Assembly (NCBI GenBank): GCA_020635205.1
Contig: JACKAE010000001.1
Location: 1-64,000, forward strand
Reading direction: 5' to 3'
Origin: Ignavibacteria bacterium
Lineage (GTDB): Bacteria; Bacteroidota; Ignavibacteria; OLB7
DNA: 64,000 nucleotides
Shown here: one piece after another, positions 44,501-52,741 of the stretch
Layout: each line of letters opens with the position of its first letter
Position numbering within the stretch: the stretch's first letter is position 1
Notes under the pieces: model-generated
Seen by the model: only the letters and a program-made list of their open reading frames with translations
Told to the model about the DNA's origin: nothing
The model's database searches: none
Made by a program: the position numbers and the translations under genes

Positions 44501-46701
44501 TCGTGACGAAATTCACCGTTCGCATCAACTGATCCAGAGGTTCGAAGCTGCAGCGGGTAGTCGATGAAGTTGTAGAGCGTATCGCGCAGCGTTAGGCCAC
44601 CAAAGCCACTCTCAGCAACCTTCTCAGTAATAAGGTAGTCGTTGTCATCGAATAGGTGCCACGGGTAGACGTTGAACTTGTATAAGGCTAATCCGTAAGA
44701 ACCGTAGCCGAGAACCATTGCGTTCAGAAGTGCCCGAACCTCCGCACGCTCGAAGCGGTGGTCCATAAGTGTGTCGTAGCCCCCCGCTCCACTCGCTATC
44801 TTGAAAAAACTCTGCAACCCTGCATAGCCAGTGTAGCGTCGGCCAGTGATTCTGCCAAGGTGGGCAGTCTCGTACATTGTTTTCATTCGCCACAAGTGGG
44901 TCTTCCCCTCTGTATAGTTGAACGTCTGTCCCGGAATTGCCGCCCCGAGCCTTCCGTGTTGCCAGAGAAGCTCCATCGTGTCGATACGCCCTTGCAGGAG
45001 TGCTGCGTAGCCAGATATCGACATCGAATCGAAGTCGAACAGGTGTGGAACCCCAAATCTTCCACCGTCGTGTTGTTTTGCACTCGGGATATCGGGAATT
45101 GGAACACCCCCTGCCTTAATACCGAACTGATCCCCAAAGTTCCAGAAGCTCCGCCCGATGTAGTTCCCCACCACCGACCGACTCGCATCCCCGTTCCACT
45201 CGATGTAGGGAACTGCCCAACCATGTTCAGAGGTCATCGTGTCGCCGGTGGCGAAGACGTAAGCGGGGTTGTTCTGAATCACATTGTTCTTCAAACCGCG
45301 GTAGCCGTTGTAGGCTAAGGGGGGAGGCTCGTCCGTTCCGTAAACGCTGAGGAAACCAGACTTAAGTGTTGAGGTGGAGAAATCCATCGCAAGTGTGTCA
45401 ATCTCTCGCCGGGCAGCATCCCTGTAGTCTACCCCCTCGGTATCATCTGTCCACAACATGTGGGTGATAGAGTCCCGGACGCTCACCGAGTGCAAAGCCA
45501 TCTTCTCTGTGCCAACGTAGATTACCTCGAGGTCGATACTCTTAGCAGTTACTCCAGTGTCAGCTGGTCCCCCCATCCCCTCACGTTGGAAGTTGATTTT
45601 TTTTGCGACTTCATGATAGATGTCCCAGTTAAAGGGTGGATTTCCTACTGGTTTCAACTCTGCTTTCGTTACTGCAACAGATTTATAGAGAAAACGCAAG
45701 TTCGTATCGGCAGTTTGGAGCGTGTAAGGAGACGCAGAATCGCGGTACGTCTTCCCCTTGTCCACTTCATAGTAGATGTTAAGGATAAGCATCGTATCGT
45801 TGTCGGCTCCTTCGCCACCATTAAACAGATGCCCTTTGATTGTGAGATAGTGGGGAGACCGGAACGCATTCCAGATATCCCCTTTGTATTCTCCCGGCTT
45901 TTCTGGATCCGGCCCATAATAGCTAACCCCATCGAAGAGTTCTGAAGAGTTGATCGGATTGTCTGTCGTTACCCAGTTCGTCCCGTTGAATGTCTGATCC
46001 CACCGCTCAGTCTGACTACTCTTGTGGCGGAAGGCGATGCCGGAGGCGACGGTATCGCCAGAAGAGGATGGGAGATAAACTGCTTCGCGATAGTGATAAT
46101 CTTGCTTACGGAAAAAGTCGTGTACGTAAAGAGAAAATGGATTTACTCGCAATGAATCATACAGATAGTTGGTAAACACATTATCATACCACGGAGAGAC
46201 AGTCAGCAGGTTCGTCAGATACCCCAGTCCACGCATCTCCGACGTATCGAAGGGATAGAAGACTGCCTCGCGCGCCTGCTGCGACTGGTGAATGTATGAG
46301 GGAAGCCCGTGGTGTCCATCATAACTGGTAAGGGGAACAACGTACTTCCCAGTCGGGGCTGAGTTGATGAGGGTCTGGTATCGCCCCCACCGGTCGAACT
46401 TGTAGGTCCCCTTCTCCACTGAATAGATTACGTAGTCTCCACCAATCCGGCTCACGTAATCCCACACCTCATTCATTGCCACTTGGTTATAACTGTAGAA
46501 CCAGATACCGACAGGAAAGTCGTCTGGGAACTGTCGGGGGATGTTTACCCTGTCGGCCAGTGTAGAGTCGTACCACTCACGGTATCCGGCCGGTTGCCCT
46601 GAGCTTTCGGGGGGAAAGAGGAGAGGGAAGAAAAGAATAAGGGCGGCAAGTTGCCAGCTTCGCAGCATAGACTGCCACCTTGTTCTGTTAGTGGTATTCA
46701 T
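41527..46701 (-). CDS. Very large secreted T9SS protein, unknown
   Basis: 1,724 residues from ATG 46701 (a GTG at 46710 would add three). Signal peptide ends about ESSGQ. The N-terminal segment FPVGIWFYSYNQVAM then IGGDYVIYSV recalls the first strands of a TIM-barrel glycosidase but I cannot show catalytic residues; the bulk has no family I recognise. The C-terminus is a T9SS type A sorting domain (QPNPTTGETEFRF ... YDAMGREV ... LKPGTYLVEL). It lies 82 bases after the first FG-GAP gene and may share its transcript. Terminator at 41355-41400. Confidence 0.8.
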   Translation of the reverse strand: MNTTNRTRWQSMLRSWQLAALILFFPLLFPPESSGQPAGYREWYDSTLADRVNIPRQFPDDFPVGIWFYSYNQVAMNEVWDYVSRIGGDYVIYSVEKGTYKFDRWGRYQTLINSAPTGKYVVPLTSYDGHHGLPSYIHQSQQAREAVFYPFDTSEMRGLGYLTNLLTVSPWYDNVFTNYLYDSLRVNPFSLYVHDFFRKQDYHYREAVYLPSSSGDTVASGIAFRHKSSQTERWDQTFNGTNWVTTDNPINSSELFDGVSYYGPDPEKPGEYKGDIWNAFRSPHYLTIKGHLFNGGEGADNDTMLILNIYYEVDKGKTYRDSASPYTLQTADTNLRFLYKSVAVTKAELKPVGNPPFNWDIYHEVAKKINFQREGMGGPADTGVTAKSIDLEVIYVGTEKMALHSVSVRDSITHMLWTDDTEGVDYRDAARREIDTLAMDFSTSTLKSGFLSVYGTDEPPPLAYNGYRGLKNNVIQNNPAYVFATGDTMTSEHGWAVPYIEWNGDASRSVVGNYIGRSFWNFGDQFGIKAGGVPIPDIPSAKQHDGGRFGVPHLFDFDSMSISGYAALLQGRIDTMELLWQHGRLGAAIPGQTFNYTEGKTHLWRMKTMYETAHLGRITGRRYTGYAGLQSFFKIASGAGGYDTLMDHRFERAEVRALLNAMVLGYGSYGLALYKFNVYPWHLFDDNDYLITEKVAESGFGGLTLRDTLYNFIDYPLQLRTSGSVDANGEFRHDTLGMIDDLYFGFRDTYKELKERLAWFKQIGSYTKRLHWRDAYSIHFQQDEPAAEYDGAGGTQGVLHRTIPSNEIIKGVKAWHPITGVVDSLNRTYVEIGLYDTMIDTTGGVRNRLNDTNWISVVNRRVFETGNYDSADIGYSSATKAILDTLSETRTIELTLKLVSPDTSNQYNRFVRVVEVVPDTTHLPLIGKRAGLDTVVSSVGSGIATVRLTLGAGRAALLRITYTQPDESMAPGDLSHSNQRKIVYDPKTDRYFSTYFRWDSALSDYHVFFRRSLPMQELGAILWEPIEWPVSGNMTGGQTRTQNTHPSITIRSYTNKATPRVSIVWTAHPNDTGFVGQREVLIRDIQYFTYTNSNGDTIEDMFVQPIKSVGYHYGLDPYQWGTPVISSASGDSGIGEYIAWSDSTVGIVARGRLMDTNFLNFPVWTPYDTISQFYQPSQGYGIGQYPSMPPFTHRQMKQQSAPIVWQQPDTNTYGIYIGIVYGRLNYIPPTAGPKLQFSFEINTMNSPYYISPFPFTNPYNGVPQGVLANHYIHPSIDQSQDGLGRVMEGVTWEWYRFFPVYENGIWVRDDYYSDVFFRSIFFDTAYNQSSLMGTWISREMYLANSSDYAFPVVSSQNQVMVPADSSEAPLFSIVFQRDDLTSLMHQVEAEWLMGATPTWQYQYWKTFNHGGYNPNGTASEGKLVNRYSVLYGLPPDSTLRTTRQYYARTRPDGYLADGREVGARLNDSVPIGFSARLYDVWFSDAEESRNLNLIAEAVPDSLTDLLALLKTESFSTGDSVAIGGTMALQFFHGDSATATGKSIDFLLELVDSATGVRAYLLDSTRLDVTTNPAEYRITDKVIEVLSGTYYVRLRLASSNLLSNFALDSTAMWTSGRTQGWIESLAGKRVRKLDGEAGNGLRISAQPNPTTGETEFRFSVSRKEHVSMTVYDAMGREVERMIEKELFEAGRYAVEFDGSTLKPGTYLVELKTLNGRVTEKIIVQR

Positions 46702-46783
46702 AGAGGGCACTCCTGTTTGATGGTGAATTGAAGAGCCAGTATAGCTCCTTTACTATTACTGCTATTACGAAAGTTTTTATGCT

Positions 46784-48469
46784 CTACTGTTTGATGATTG
46801 GTGCTGTTCCAATTACCTCACCTCCCCCATCGAAGGCAACCACGCGGTAGGCTCCAGAGGGAATATCTCCACACTCCCACAACGCCGCACCTATCGAGGA
46901 GTTCACCTCTCCACGCACAACCTCACGTCCCGACATGTCGTATGCCGCAAACCATGCTGGCTTCTTCTTCAAGTTCCCTCGCCAGGCAATGTGCAACTCA
47001 TCAATTACCGGGTTCGGCCACACGTACAACCCACCACTCTCGCCAGCGATTGGGTATTCTTGCACACTCAGCGTCGTGTCGTCTAACGGTATGCTCGGAC
47101 CACCCGCAACAACAACTGCTACACCTGCGGTGATCCCTCCTGGCCAGCCATAGTCTCCGATGATGAAATCTCCATACCCATCACCTGTCACGTCACCGGC
47201 TGGACGCATCACAATCACATTCAAGTGATCCAATGCCGGACTGTACCACGCCTCGTAGTCGTAATCTGGACCATACGCGCTTCCAGAGACCAACAACATC
47301 GTAGGCTTCTCACCAGGGCGGAGGGGTTCGGCTAAGGGCAACATATCGTACCGATAGGCTGTGTCGTTGAGCGAACCGACTCGGTAATCGAACAAGCCAG
47401 TCTTGTAGAACAGGTCGGCAGAGTCAATGGAGAAGCTGCGGGTACGAACGTTTCCCCGCGTTGAGAGATAGACCGACGTGCCATCGATCGTTCCGCCACC
47501 ATATCCAGCGATGTCGGCGGCAGCATCTCCATCGAGATGATAGAAGCCGAGATTCAGTGTGCTGTTGATACCAGTGACACCACTTACCAGAGGGAGGTTG
47601 CGATCAGCAGGACGTTGAGACCATGAAGCAGGAGAGTTGTTATCACCCCAGAAGAAGCGGAGCATGTATCCACCTTGAGGGTAGTTTCCACCGAAGGCCA
47701 AATCGAATTTATGATCTCCATCGAAGTCTTCAAACCAGACTTGCCAGGCATCAGCTTCGCCGAACTGGCTGGTATCCTTGACAATCACATCGGGTTCTTC
47801 TAACTGAAAGTCTGGACCGCCATAGTAGATCCATACCTGGTTCGATCTATCGATTCCTGTATCGCGTCGATAACCTACTCGTAAGCCGCCAAGCACCACT
47901 ATTACATCATCAATACCATCATTGTTTACATCAGATACCAGAATATCTTCAAGGAAACGCTCTACTGGCGGTACTTTCTTGCCATGATCCACCGTTAGAA
48001 ATGGAGTTCGATTAATCCCAGCACTCGTGAACTCATGCAACTGCATAATCTCATAATAGCGTGTCGCTTCATCCACGACTTCCTGATAGCCGTTGAGGTA
48101 TAACACCGATTGTCGGCCATCTCCATAAAAATCTTTTATATAAGGCAATGTGGAACCAACTGAATCTGATACCCATATAGGATCAGTTGAGAGATTCTTC
48201 CCTCCGGCATAATAGTACCAACGCCACTCCGAACGCTTATACTGGGCAAAATCAGCCGTATCATCTCCGTTGATATCCACTCCACCCCACACGTTATACC
48301 CAATCTCCTCAAATAAGATGGCATCCCCCCGTACCTCCCACACCTTCTGCAACTGCACGGCGTTCGGGTTTGCTTTCAACACGTTTTGGCTCCGTAGCGG
48401 TATGCTCGTCAGGGTGAGTAACCCGATGAGTGGGAGCAATAGGAGTGTATGGAGAGTATCTCTGTTCAT
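46784..48469 (-). CDS. FG-GAP/VCBS-repeat T9SS protein, copy 1
   Basis: 561 residues from ATG 48469 (MNRDTL, ahead of a signal peptide ending LRSQ); a longer frame starts at 48514. At least five calcium-binding loops of the FG-GAP type: DINGDDTADF, DVNNDGIDDV, DFDGDHKFDL, LDGDAAADI and DVTGDGYGDF. The end is a T9SS type A sorting domain (VWPNPVIDELHIAWRG ... YDMSGREVV ... PSGAYRVVAF). It is a tandem paralogue of the next gene upstream (48608-50290). Likely surface adhesin- or substrate-binding type protein; function inferred only from repeats. Confidence 0.85.
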   Translation of the reverse strand: MNRDTLHTLLLLPLIGLLTLTSIPLRSQNVLKANPNAVQLQKVWEVRGDAILFEEIGYNVWGGVDINGDDTADFAQYKRSEWRWYYYAGGKNLSTDPIWVSDSVGSTLPYIKDFYGDGRQSVLYLNGYQEVVDEATRYYEIMQLHEFTSAGINRTPFLTVDHGKKVPPVERFLEDILVSDVNNDGIDDVIVVLGGLRVGYRRDTGIDRSNQVWIYYGGPDFQLEEPDVIVKDTSQFGEADAWQVWFEDFDGDHKFDLAFGGNYPQGGYMLRFFWGDNNSPASWSQRPADRNLPLVSGVTGINSTLNLGFYHLDGDAAADIAGYGGGTIDGTSVYLSTRGNVRTRSFSIDSADLFYKTGLFDYRVGSLNDTAYRYDMLPLAEPLRPGEKPTMLLVSGSAYGPDYDYEAWYSPALDHLNVIVMRPAGDVTGDGYGDFIIGDYGWPGGITAGVAVVVAGGPSIPLDDTTLSVQEYPIAGESGGLYVWPNPVIDELHIAWRGNLKKKPAWFAAYDMSGREVVRGEVNSSIGAALWECGDIPSGAYRVVAFDGGGEVIGTAPIIKQ

Positions 48470-48607
48470 GGTTGTTCTTACATAATCATTTTTGGTTGCT
48501 TGTACTATGTACAATTCTAAGCTCTATCGTACAAGTGAAATTTCATGCCTATGAACTCCTCATTGAGAAGGATAGTGCCCCTCTCTGCCGAACGGTATTG
48601 ATAGTTC

Positions 48608-50290
48608 CTATCCTTTTACAATTGGAGCAGTACCGATTACTTGGCTCCCCCCATCGAAGGCAACCACGCGGTAGGCTCCAGAGGGAATATCTCGACACTC
48701 CCACAACGCCGCACCTATCGACGAGTTTACCTCTCCACGCACAACCTCACGTCCCGACATGTCGTATGCCGCAAACCACGCTGGCTTCTTCGCCAAGTTT
48801 CCTCGCCAGGCAATGTGCAACTCATCGATCACCGGGTTCGGCCAGAGATACAATCCACCCGACTCACCAGCAATTGGGTATTCCTGCACACTCAGTGTCG
48901 TGTCGTCCAACGGTATACTTGGACCACCTGCCACAACAAAGGCAATCCCACTCCGGATTCCCCCACCAAACATTCCATCACCTGCAATGAAATCATCATA
49001 GCCATCTCCTGTCACATCGTGGATGCCCAATAACTTTGAAAAGTCGACGTGATCCAATGCTGGACTGTACCACGCCTCATAATCATAGTCTGGGCCATAC
49101 GTACTTCCCGATACTAAGATCAACGAGCGTTGTTCGCCTTGTTTCAATGGTGCTCCCAGTGGCAGCATCTCATAGCGACGTAGAGTGTCGTTCAGATAGC
49201 CAGGCGAATCCTGAAACAGTCCCGTCTTATAGAATAAATCGGCTGAATCGACTGAGAAACTGCGTGTACGAACGTTCCCTCGGGTCGAGAGATAGACCGA
49301 TGTCCCATCAATCCCACCTCCAGTGTATCCAGCAATGTCTACGGCATCGTCACCATCCAACCGATAGAATCCTACACTCGTTGTTGCATTGATTCCCGTC
49401 TGGCCATCTATTAACGGCACATTACGATCTGCTGAACGTTGTGACCATGATGTTGGTGAGTTCTCATCCCCCCAATAGAAGCGGAGCATCTGGCCACCGA
49501 GTTGATACCCTCCAGCAAAGATCATATCGAGCTTGTGATCTCCATCGAGATCTGCAAAGTGTACATCCCAATAATATTCAGGCTCACCATACTGACTACT
49601 ATCCTTGACAATCACATCCGGCTCCTCTAACTGAAAGTCTGGGCCGCCATAGTAGATCCACACCTGATTATTCGCGTCTAAGCCTTCTCCTCGGACTTGA
49701 CCTGTTCGAACACCATACATGGAGACAATTACATCATCAATCCCATCATTATTCACATCTTCCACGTATAGGTTATGAAAACTCCGTGAAATCGGGGGAA
49801 CATGCTTCCCTAAATCCTCTGATACTATTGCGACTCTACTTAACCCCGTATCAGCCAATTCGTAAAGATTTAGGATATCATATGTATAGTAAAAGTCATC
49901 AATCTCTAATCGATACCCACCTACCCACAGCATGTACTGACGACCATCGCCATAAAAATCACCAACTGATGGAAGTCCCATTGAATCAATCGTTAGAATC
50001 GGCTCAGTCGATAGTGACTTTCCTCCAGCATAAAAGTACCAGCGATATTCTGAACGTTTGAATTGCCCAAAGTCGGCTGTATCGTCTCCATTCAGATCGA
50101 CTCCTCCCCAGACATCATACCCAATCTCCTCAAACAAGATGGCATCCCCCCGTACCTCCCATACCTTCTGCAACTGCACGGCGTTCGGGTTCGGCTTCAA
50201 CACGTTTTGGCTCCGCAGTGGTATGCTCTTCAGCGTGAGTATCCCGATGAGTGGGAGCAATAGGAGTGTATGGAGAGTATCTCTGTTCAT
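48608..50290 (-). CDS. FG-GAP/VCBS-repeat T9SS protein, copy 2
   Basis: 560 residues from ATG 50290, with the same architecture as copy 1. N-terminus, first FG-GAP loop, and T9SS tail are nearly identical, while the middle has diverged (for example DVNNDGIDDVIVSMYG versus the copy 1 form). The upstream 48 bases (50291-50338) and 48470-48517 also match, so the duplicated unit includes the promoter region. A G at the top of the tail differs (LYLWPNP versus LYVWPNP). Confidence 0.85.
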   Translation of the reverse strand: MNRDTLHTLLLLPLIGILTLKSIPLRSQNVLKPNPNAVQLQKVWEVRGDAILFEEIGYDVWGGVDLNGDDTADFGQFKRSEYRWYFYAGGKSLSTEPILTIDSMGLPSVGDFYGDGRQYMLWVGGYRLEIDDFYYTYDILNLYELADTGLSRVAIVSEDLGKHVPPISRSFHNLYVEDVNNDGIDDVIVSMYGVRTGQVRGEGLDANNQVWIYYGGPDFQLEEPDVIVKDSSQYGEPEYYWDVHFADLDGDHKLDMIFAGGYQLGGQMLRFYWGDENSPTSWSQRSADRNVPLIDGQTGINATTSVGFYRLDGDDAVDIAGYTGGGIDGTSVYLSTRGNVRTRSFSVDSADLFYKTGLFQDSPGYLNDTLRRYEMLPLGAPLKQGEQRSLILVSGSTYGPDYDYEAWYSPALDHVDFSKLLGIHDVTGDGYDDFIAGDGMFGGGIRSGIAFVVAGGPSIPLDDTTLSVQEYPIAGESGGLYLWPNPVIDELHIAWRGNLAKKPAWFAAYDMSGREVVRGEVNSSIGAALWECRDIPSGAYRVVAFDGGSQVIGTAPIVKG

Positions 50291-50428
50291 TGTTGTTCTT
50301 ACATAATCATTTTTGGTTGCTTGTACTATGTACAATTCTAAGCTCTATCGCACAAGTGAATTCTCACGCCAATAAGCTCCTCATTGAGAAGGATAGTGCC
50401 CGTTTCTGCCGAATGATATTGATAGTTC

Positions 50429-50505
50429 CTATCCTTTTACAATTGGAGCAGTACCGATTACTTGGCTCCCCTCATCGAAGGCAACCACGCGGTAGGCTCC
50501 AGAGG
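50429..50505 (-). pseudogene. Stub of a third FG-GAP/T9SS copy
   Basis: The last codons of the T9SS tail (SSGAYRVVAFDEGSQVIGTA then PIVKG and TAG) match copy 2 and are followed by its matching downstream DNA (50336-50428). Homology stops abruptly after 50505 on the upstream side, where unrelated palindrome-rich DNA begins. The rest of the third copy is gone. Confidence 0.85.
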
Positions 50506-50870
50506 AGATAGTGGTTAAGAGATTTATTCTTCTCTGGAACTCCTCACCGCAAGGCTTCCTGGGCTTTTCTCCCGAACAAGATTCATATAGAGCGTGTTGA
50601 CAATCACGATTTCCAGAAGGGACGCACCGCTGGTGCTCCACGGCAGAGGTATCGTCGAATTCCTCGCGCTCACGCACGAGGCTATCAACCGGCTGTCGCT
50701 CCGCGATGTAACAGAACCATTACCGAAGAGCCGCAGCGCGGCGAACCGTTGGTAGCCTGGAGCGGAAGCTCCGGGCAACGAGAGTCTACCGAGAGCGTAG
50801 CTCCAGAGGAGCGTTCCTCCATTGAGGGCAGAGCGATCAGCGCATTGTCTGTCAACACGCTATAGAAGTC
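50506..50870. mobile_element. Palindrome-rich insert with 12-bp inverted ends, non-coding
   Basis: The DNA differs from its surroundings: it is richer in GC and packed with short palindromes (GCTCCTCTGGAGC, GGAGCTTCCGCTCC, GCACCAGCGGTGC on the minus strand). AGCGTGTTGACA at 50591-50602 is inverted at 50850-50861. It abuts the truncated third FG-GAP copy. Phrases such as CTACCAACGGTTCGCCGC recall dispersed non-coding repeats of other phyla. Small open frames (50524-50778) are unlikely to be real. Mobility is inferred, not shown. Confidence 0.5.
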
Positions 50871-50957
50871 TTTCCGTCATCGCTGCCGGCATCAGCACTA
50901 ACACCACATCTCGAATATCTCTCTTGCCATTTCCCCTCAATCGGCATAACTTCTTCT

Positions 50958-52640
50958 ATGCCTATTAACAGACGAACATTTCTAAAGAGGACGGCGGCAG
51001 CTTCGGGGATCATTGCTGCAAGTCCTTTGCTTCGATACTCGAATCTTCTTGCCTCGCCAGATGAGGCGAACCCACTTCGTCGTATTCCCGACCTTGAAGG
51101 AAATCTGTTGACCGTTGCTCCAACGCGGTTCTCTCTCCGCCCGGGAGGAGACTCAGCTATATACGGGATCAACGGCTCCTACCTCGGCCCAACTATTCGC
51201 CTGAATCGTGGCGGTGAGCTGAACGTGAAGATGGAGAACCGTTTGATCGACGAAGATTTGATTATTCACTGGCACGGCATTCTTGCCCCCTCTGAAATGG
51301 ATGGACATCCACACTTGGCCGTTGGACCGGGAGAAGATTACGACTACAACTTCACAGTCAATCAGCGTGCCGGAACCTACTGGTATCACTCCCACACCGA
51401 TAAGTTCACAGGATCACAAGTCTACAGAGGAGTTGCCGGTCTCTTTATCGTTCACGACGAAGAAGAGTCAGGGCTTGGCCTGCCGAGTGGAGATTATGAT
51501 ATCTCTGTAGTTCTGCAAGACAAGAGAGTGACACCCGACTTTGAACTCGACTACAATTTGGCTCCGGTAGACGTTATGCGGGGGTGGCAGGGGGATACGA
51601 TGCTTGTTAACGGCAGACCGAATGTTCAGTTGGATGTTGATCGAACGCTCTACCGCTTCCGTCTGTTGAACGGATCGAACGCTCGTGTCTTTCTGGTTGG
51701 GTTCGAGGATGGGCGAACGTTCCACCTGATTGCAAACGAGGGGGGGCTACTTGAATCTCCTGTGGAGATTGACCAGTTCTTCCTTCCACCTGCGGGGCGG
51801 GCAGAAATTCTTGTCGACTTCTCCGACGATGAACTTAACGCGAACCTTCTCCTCCGTTCTCTCACTTTCTTTAATGAATCGTTCCCCGGTTCGCGCCAGG
51901 GGAAGGAAGCCGACCTGCTCTGCTTTCGGGTGACTGGTGATGGGGATAGTGGAGGGGTTGTTCCGCAGACGATGACGACAATCGAGCCGTATGATCCAGA
52001 AGCTGCGATGCGATCTCGTTCGTTCCGGCTGCACATGGCGAACGGCCACCACGCGATTAACGACTTGAGCTTCGAGTTGAACCGGATTGACTTCGAGGTT
52101 CCGATGGGGGAACTGGAAGTCTGGGAGTTCTTCAACCCGACGCAGTTGATTCACCCAATGCACGTCCACGGGACGCAGTTCCAGATACTCGACCGCAACG
52201 GTCGGACGGAAAACATCCGTCCAGAAGAGAAGGGGTGGAAAGATATGGCACTCCTCTTCCCTCAGGAGCAGGTGCGCGTGTTAGTTCGGTTCGATGCCCA
52301 CCCCGGAAGGTTCATGCTTCACTGCCACAACCTTGAACATGAAGATGATGGGATGATGCTGAACTTCCGAGTGAACAACCCGGCCTCAGTTGGGGGGGGT
52401 GTCGGAGAGAGAGGGCATCTCTCGGCTTCACCGAATATCGTGGAGAAGGAGACGTTGATTCGGTTCAATCCAGTAAAGGGTGATCGCCAACTACAGGTGA
52501 TCGACCTTCAAGGGCGAACCCTTCTTCAAAGGATAATCCCTTCGGGAAGAGACTCCTCTCTTCTCGACCTTTCCGGATTCCCCTCCGGTTCTTACTGGTG
52601 TCGCCTCGGCAACGAGTCGGTTCGGCTACTTGTAAAGTAG
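50958..52640 (+). CDS. Multicopper oxidase with Tat signal and T9SS tail
   Basis: 560 residues. Twin-arginine signal NRRTFLKRTAAASG (about 4-17). Cupredoxin domains with HWHG (104-107), HSH (144-146), HPMHVHG near 398 and HCHNLEHEDDGM near 455. The last one contains the type 1 copper ligands. Similar to CopA/laccase-type oxidases that oxidise Cu(I) or phenols. The last 70 residues are a T9SS type A sorting domain (RFNPVKGDRQLQV ... IDLQGRTLL ... PSGSYWCRL). A run of eight G (52392-52399) lies in the linker before it. Confidence 0.93.
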   Translation: MPINRRTFLKRTAAASGIIAASPLLRYSNLLASPDEANPLRRIPDLEGNLLTVAPTRFSLRPGGDSAIYGINGSYLGPTIRLNRGGELNVKMENRLIDEDLIIHWHGILAPSEMDGHPHLAVGPGEDYDYNFTVNQRAGTYWYHSHTDKFTGSQVYRGVAGLFIVHDEEESGLGLPSGDYDISVVLQDKRVTPDFELDYNLAPVDVMRGWQGDTMLVNGRPNVQLDVDRTLYRFRLLNGSNARVFLVGFEDGRTFHLIANEGGLLESPVEIDQFFLPPAGRAEILVDFSDDELNANLLLRSLTFFNESFPGSRQGKEADLLCFRVTGDGDSGGVVPQTMTTIEPYDPEAAMRSRSFRLHMANGHHAINDLSFELNRIDFEVPMGELEVWEFFNPTQLIHPMHVHGTQFQILDRNGRTENIRPEEKGWKDMALLFPQEQVRVLVRFDAHPGRFMLHCHNLEHEDDGMMLNFRVNNPASVGGGVGERGHLSASPNIVEKETLIRFNPVKGDRQLQVIDLQGRTLLQRIIPSGRDSSLLDLSGFPSGSYWCRLGNESVRLLVK

Positions 52641-52741
52641 CATATCAAAGGAGAGTTCATACTATCAAGTTCGGTTCCCTTACGTTGGGTACAGCAGAAG
52701 AGGGGAGAGAAAACTGTGCAACTACACGATGAGGTAAGTTC

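Noticed and set aside
50524..50778. 84-residue minus-strand frame in the palindrome-rich insert
   Set aside because: It reads through short palindromes and a repeat-like phrase; no start site, no partner and no homology that I recognise.
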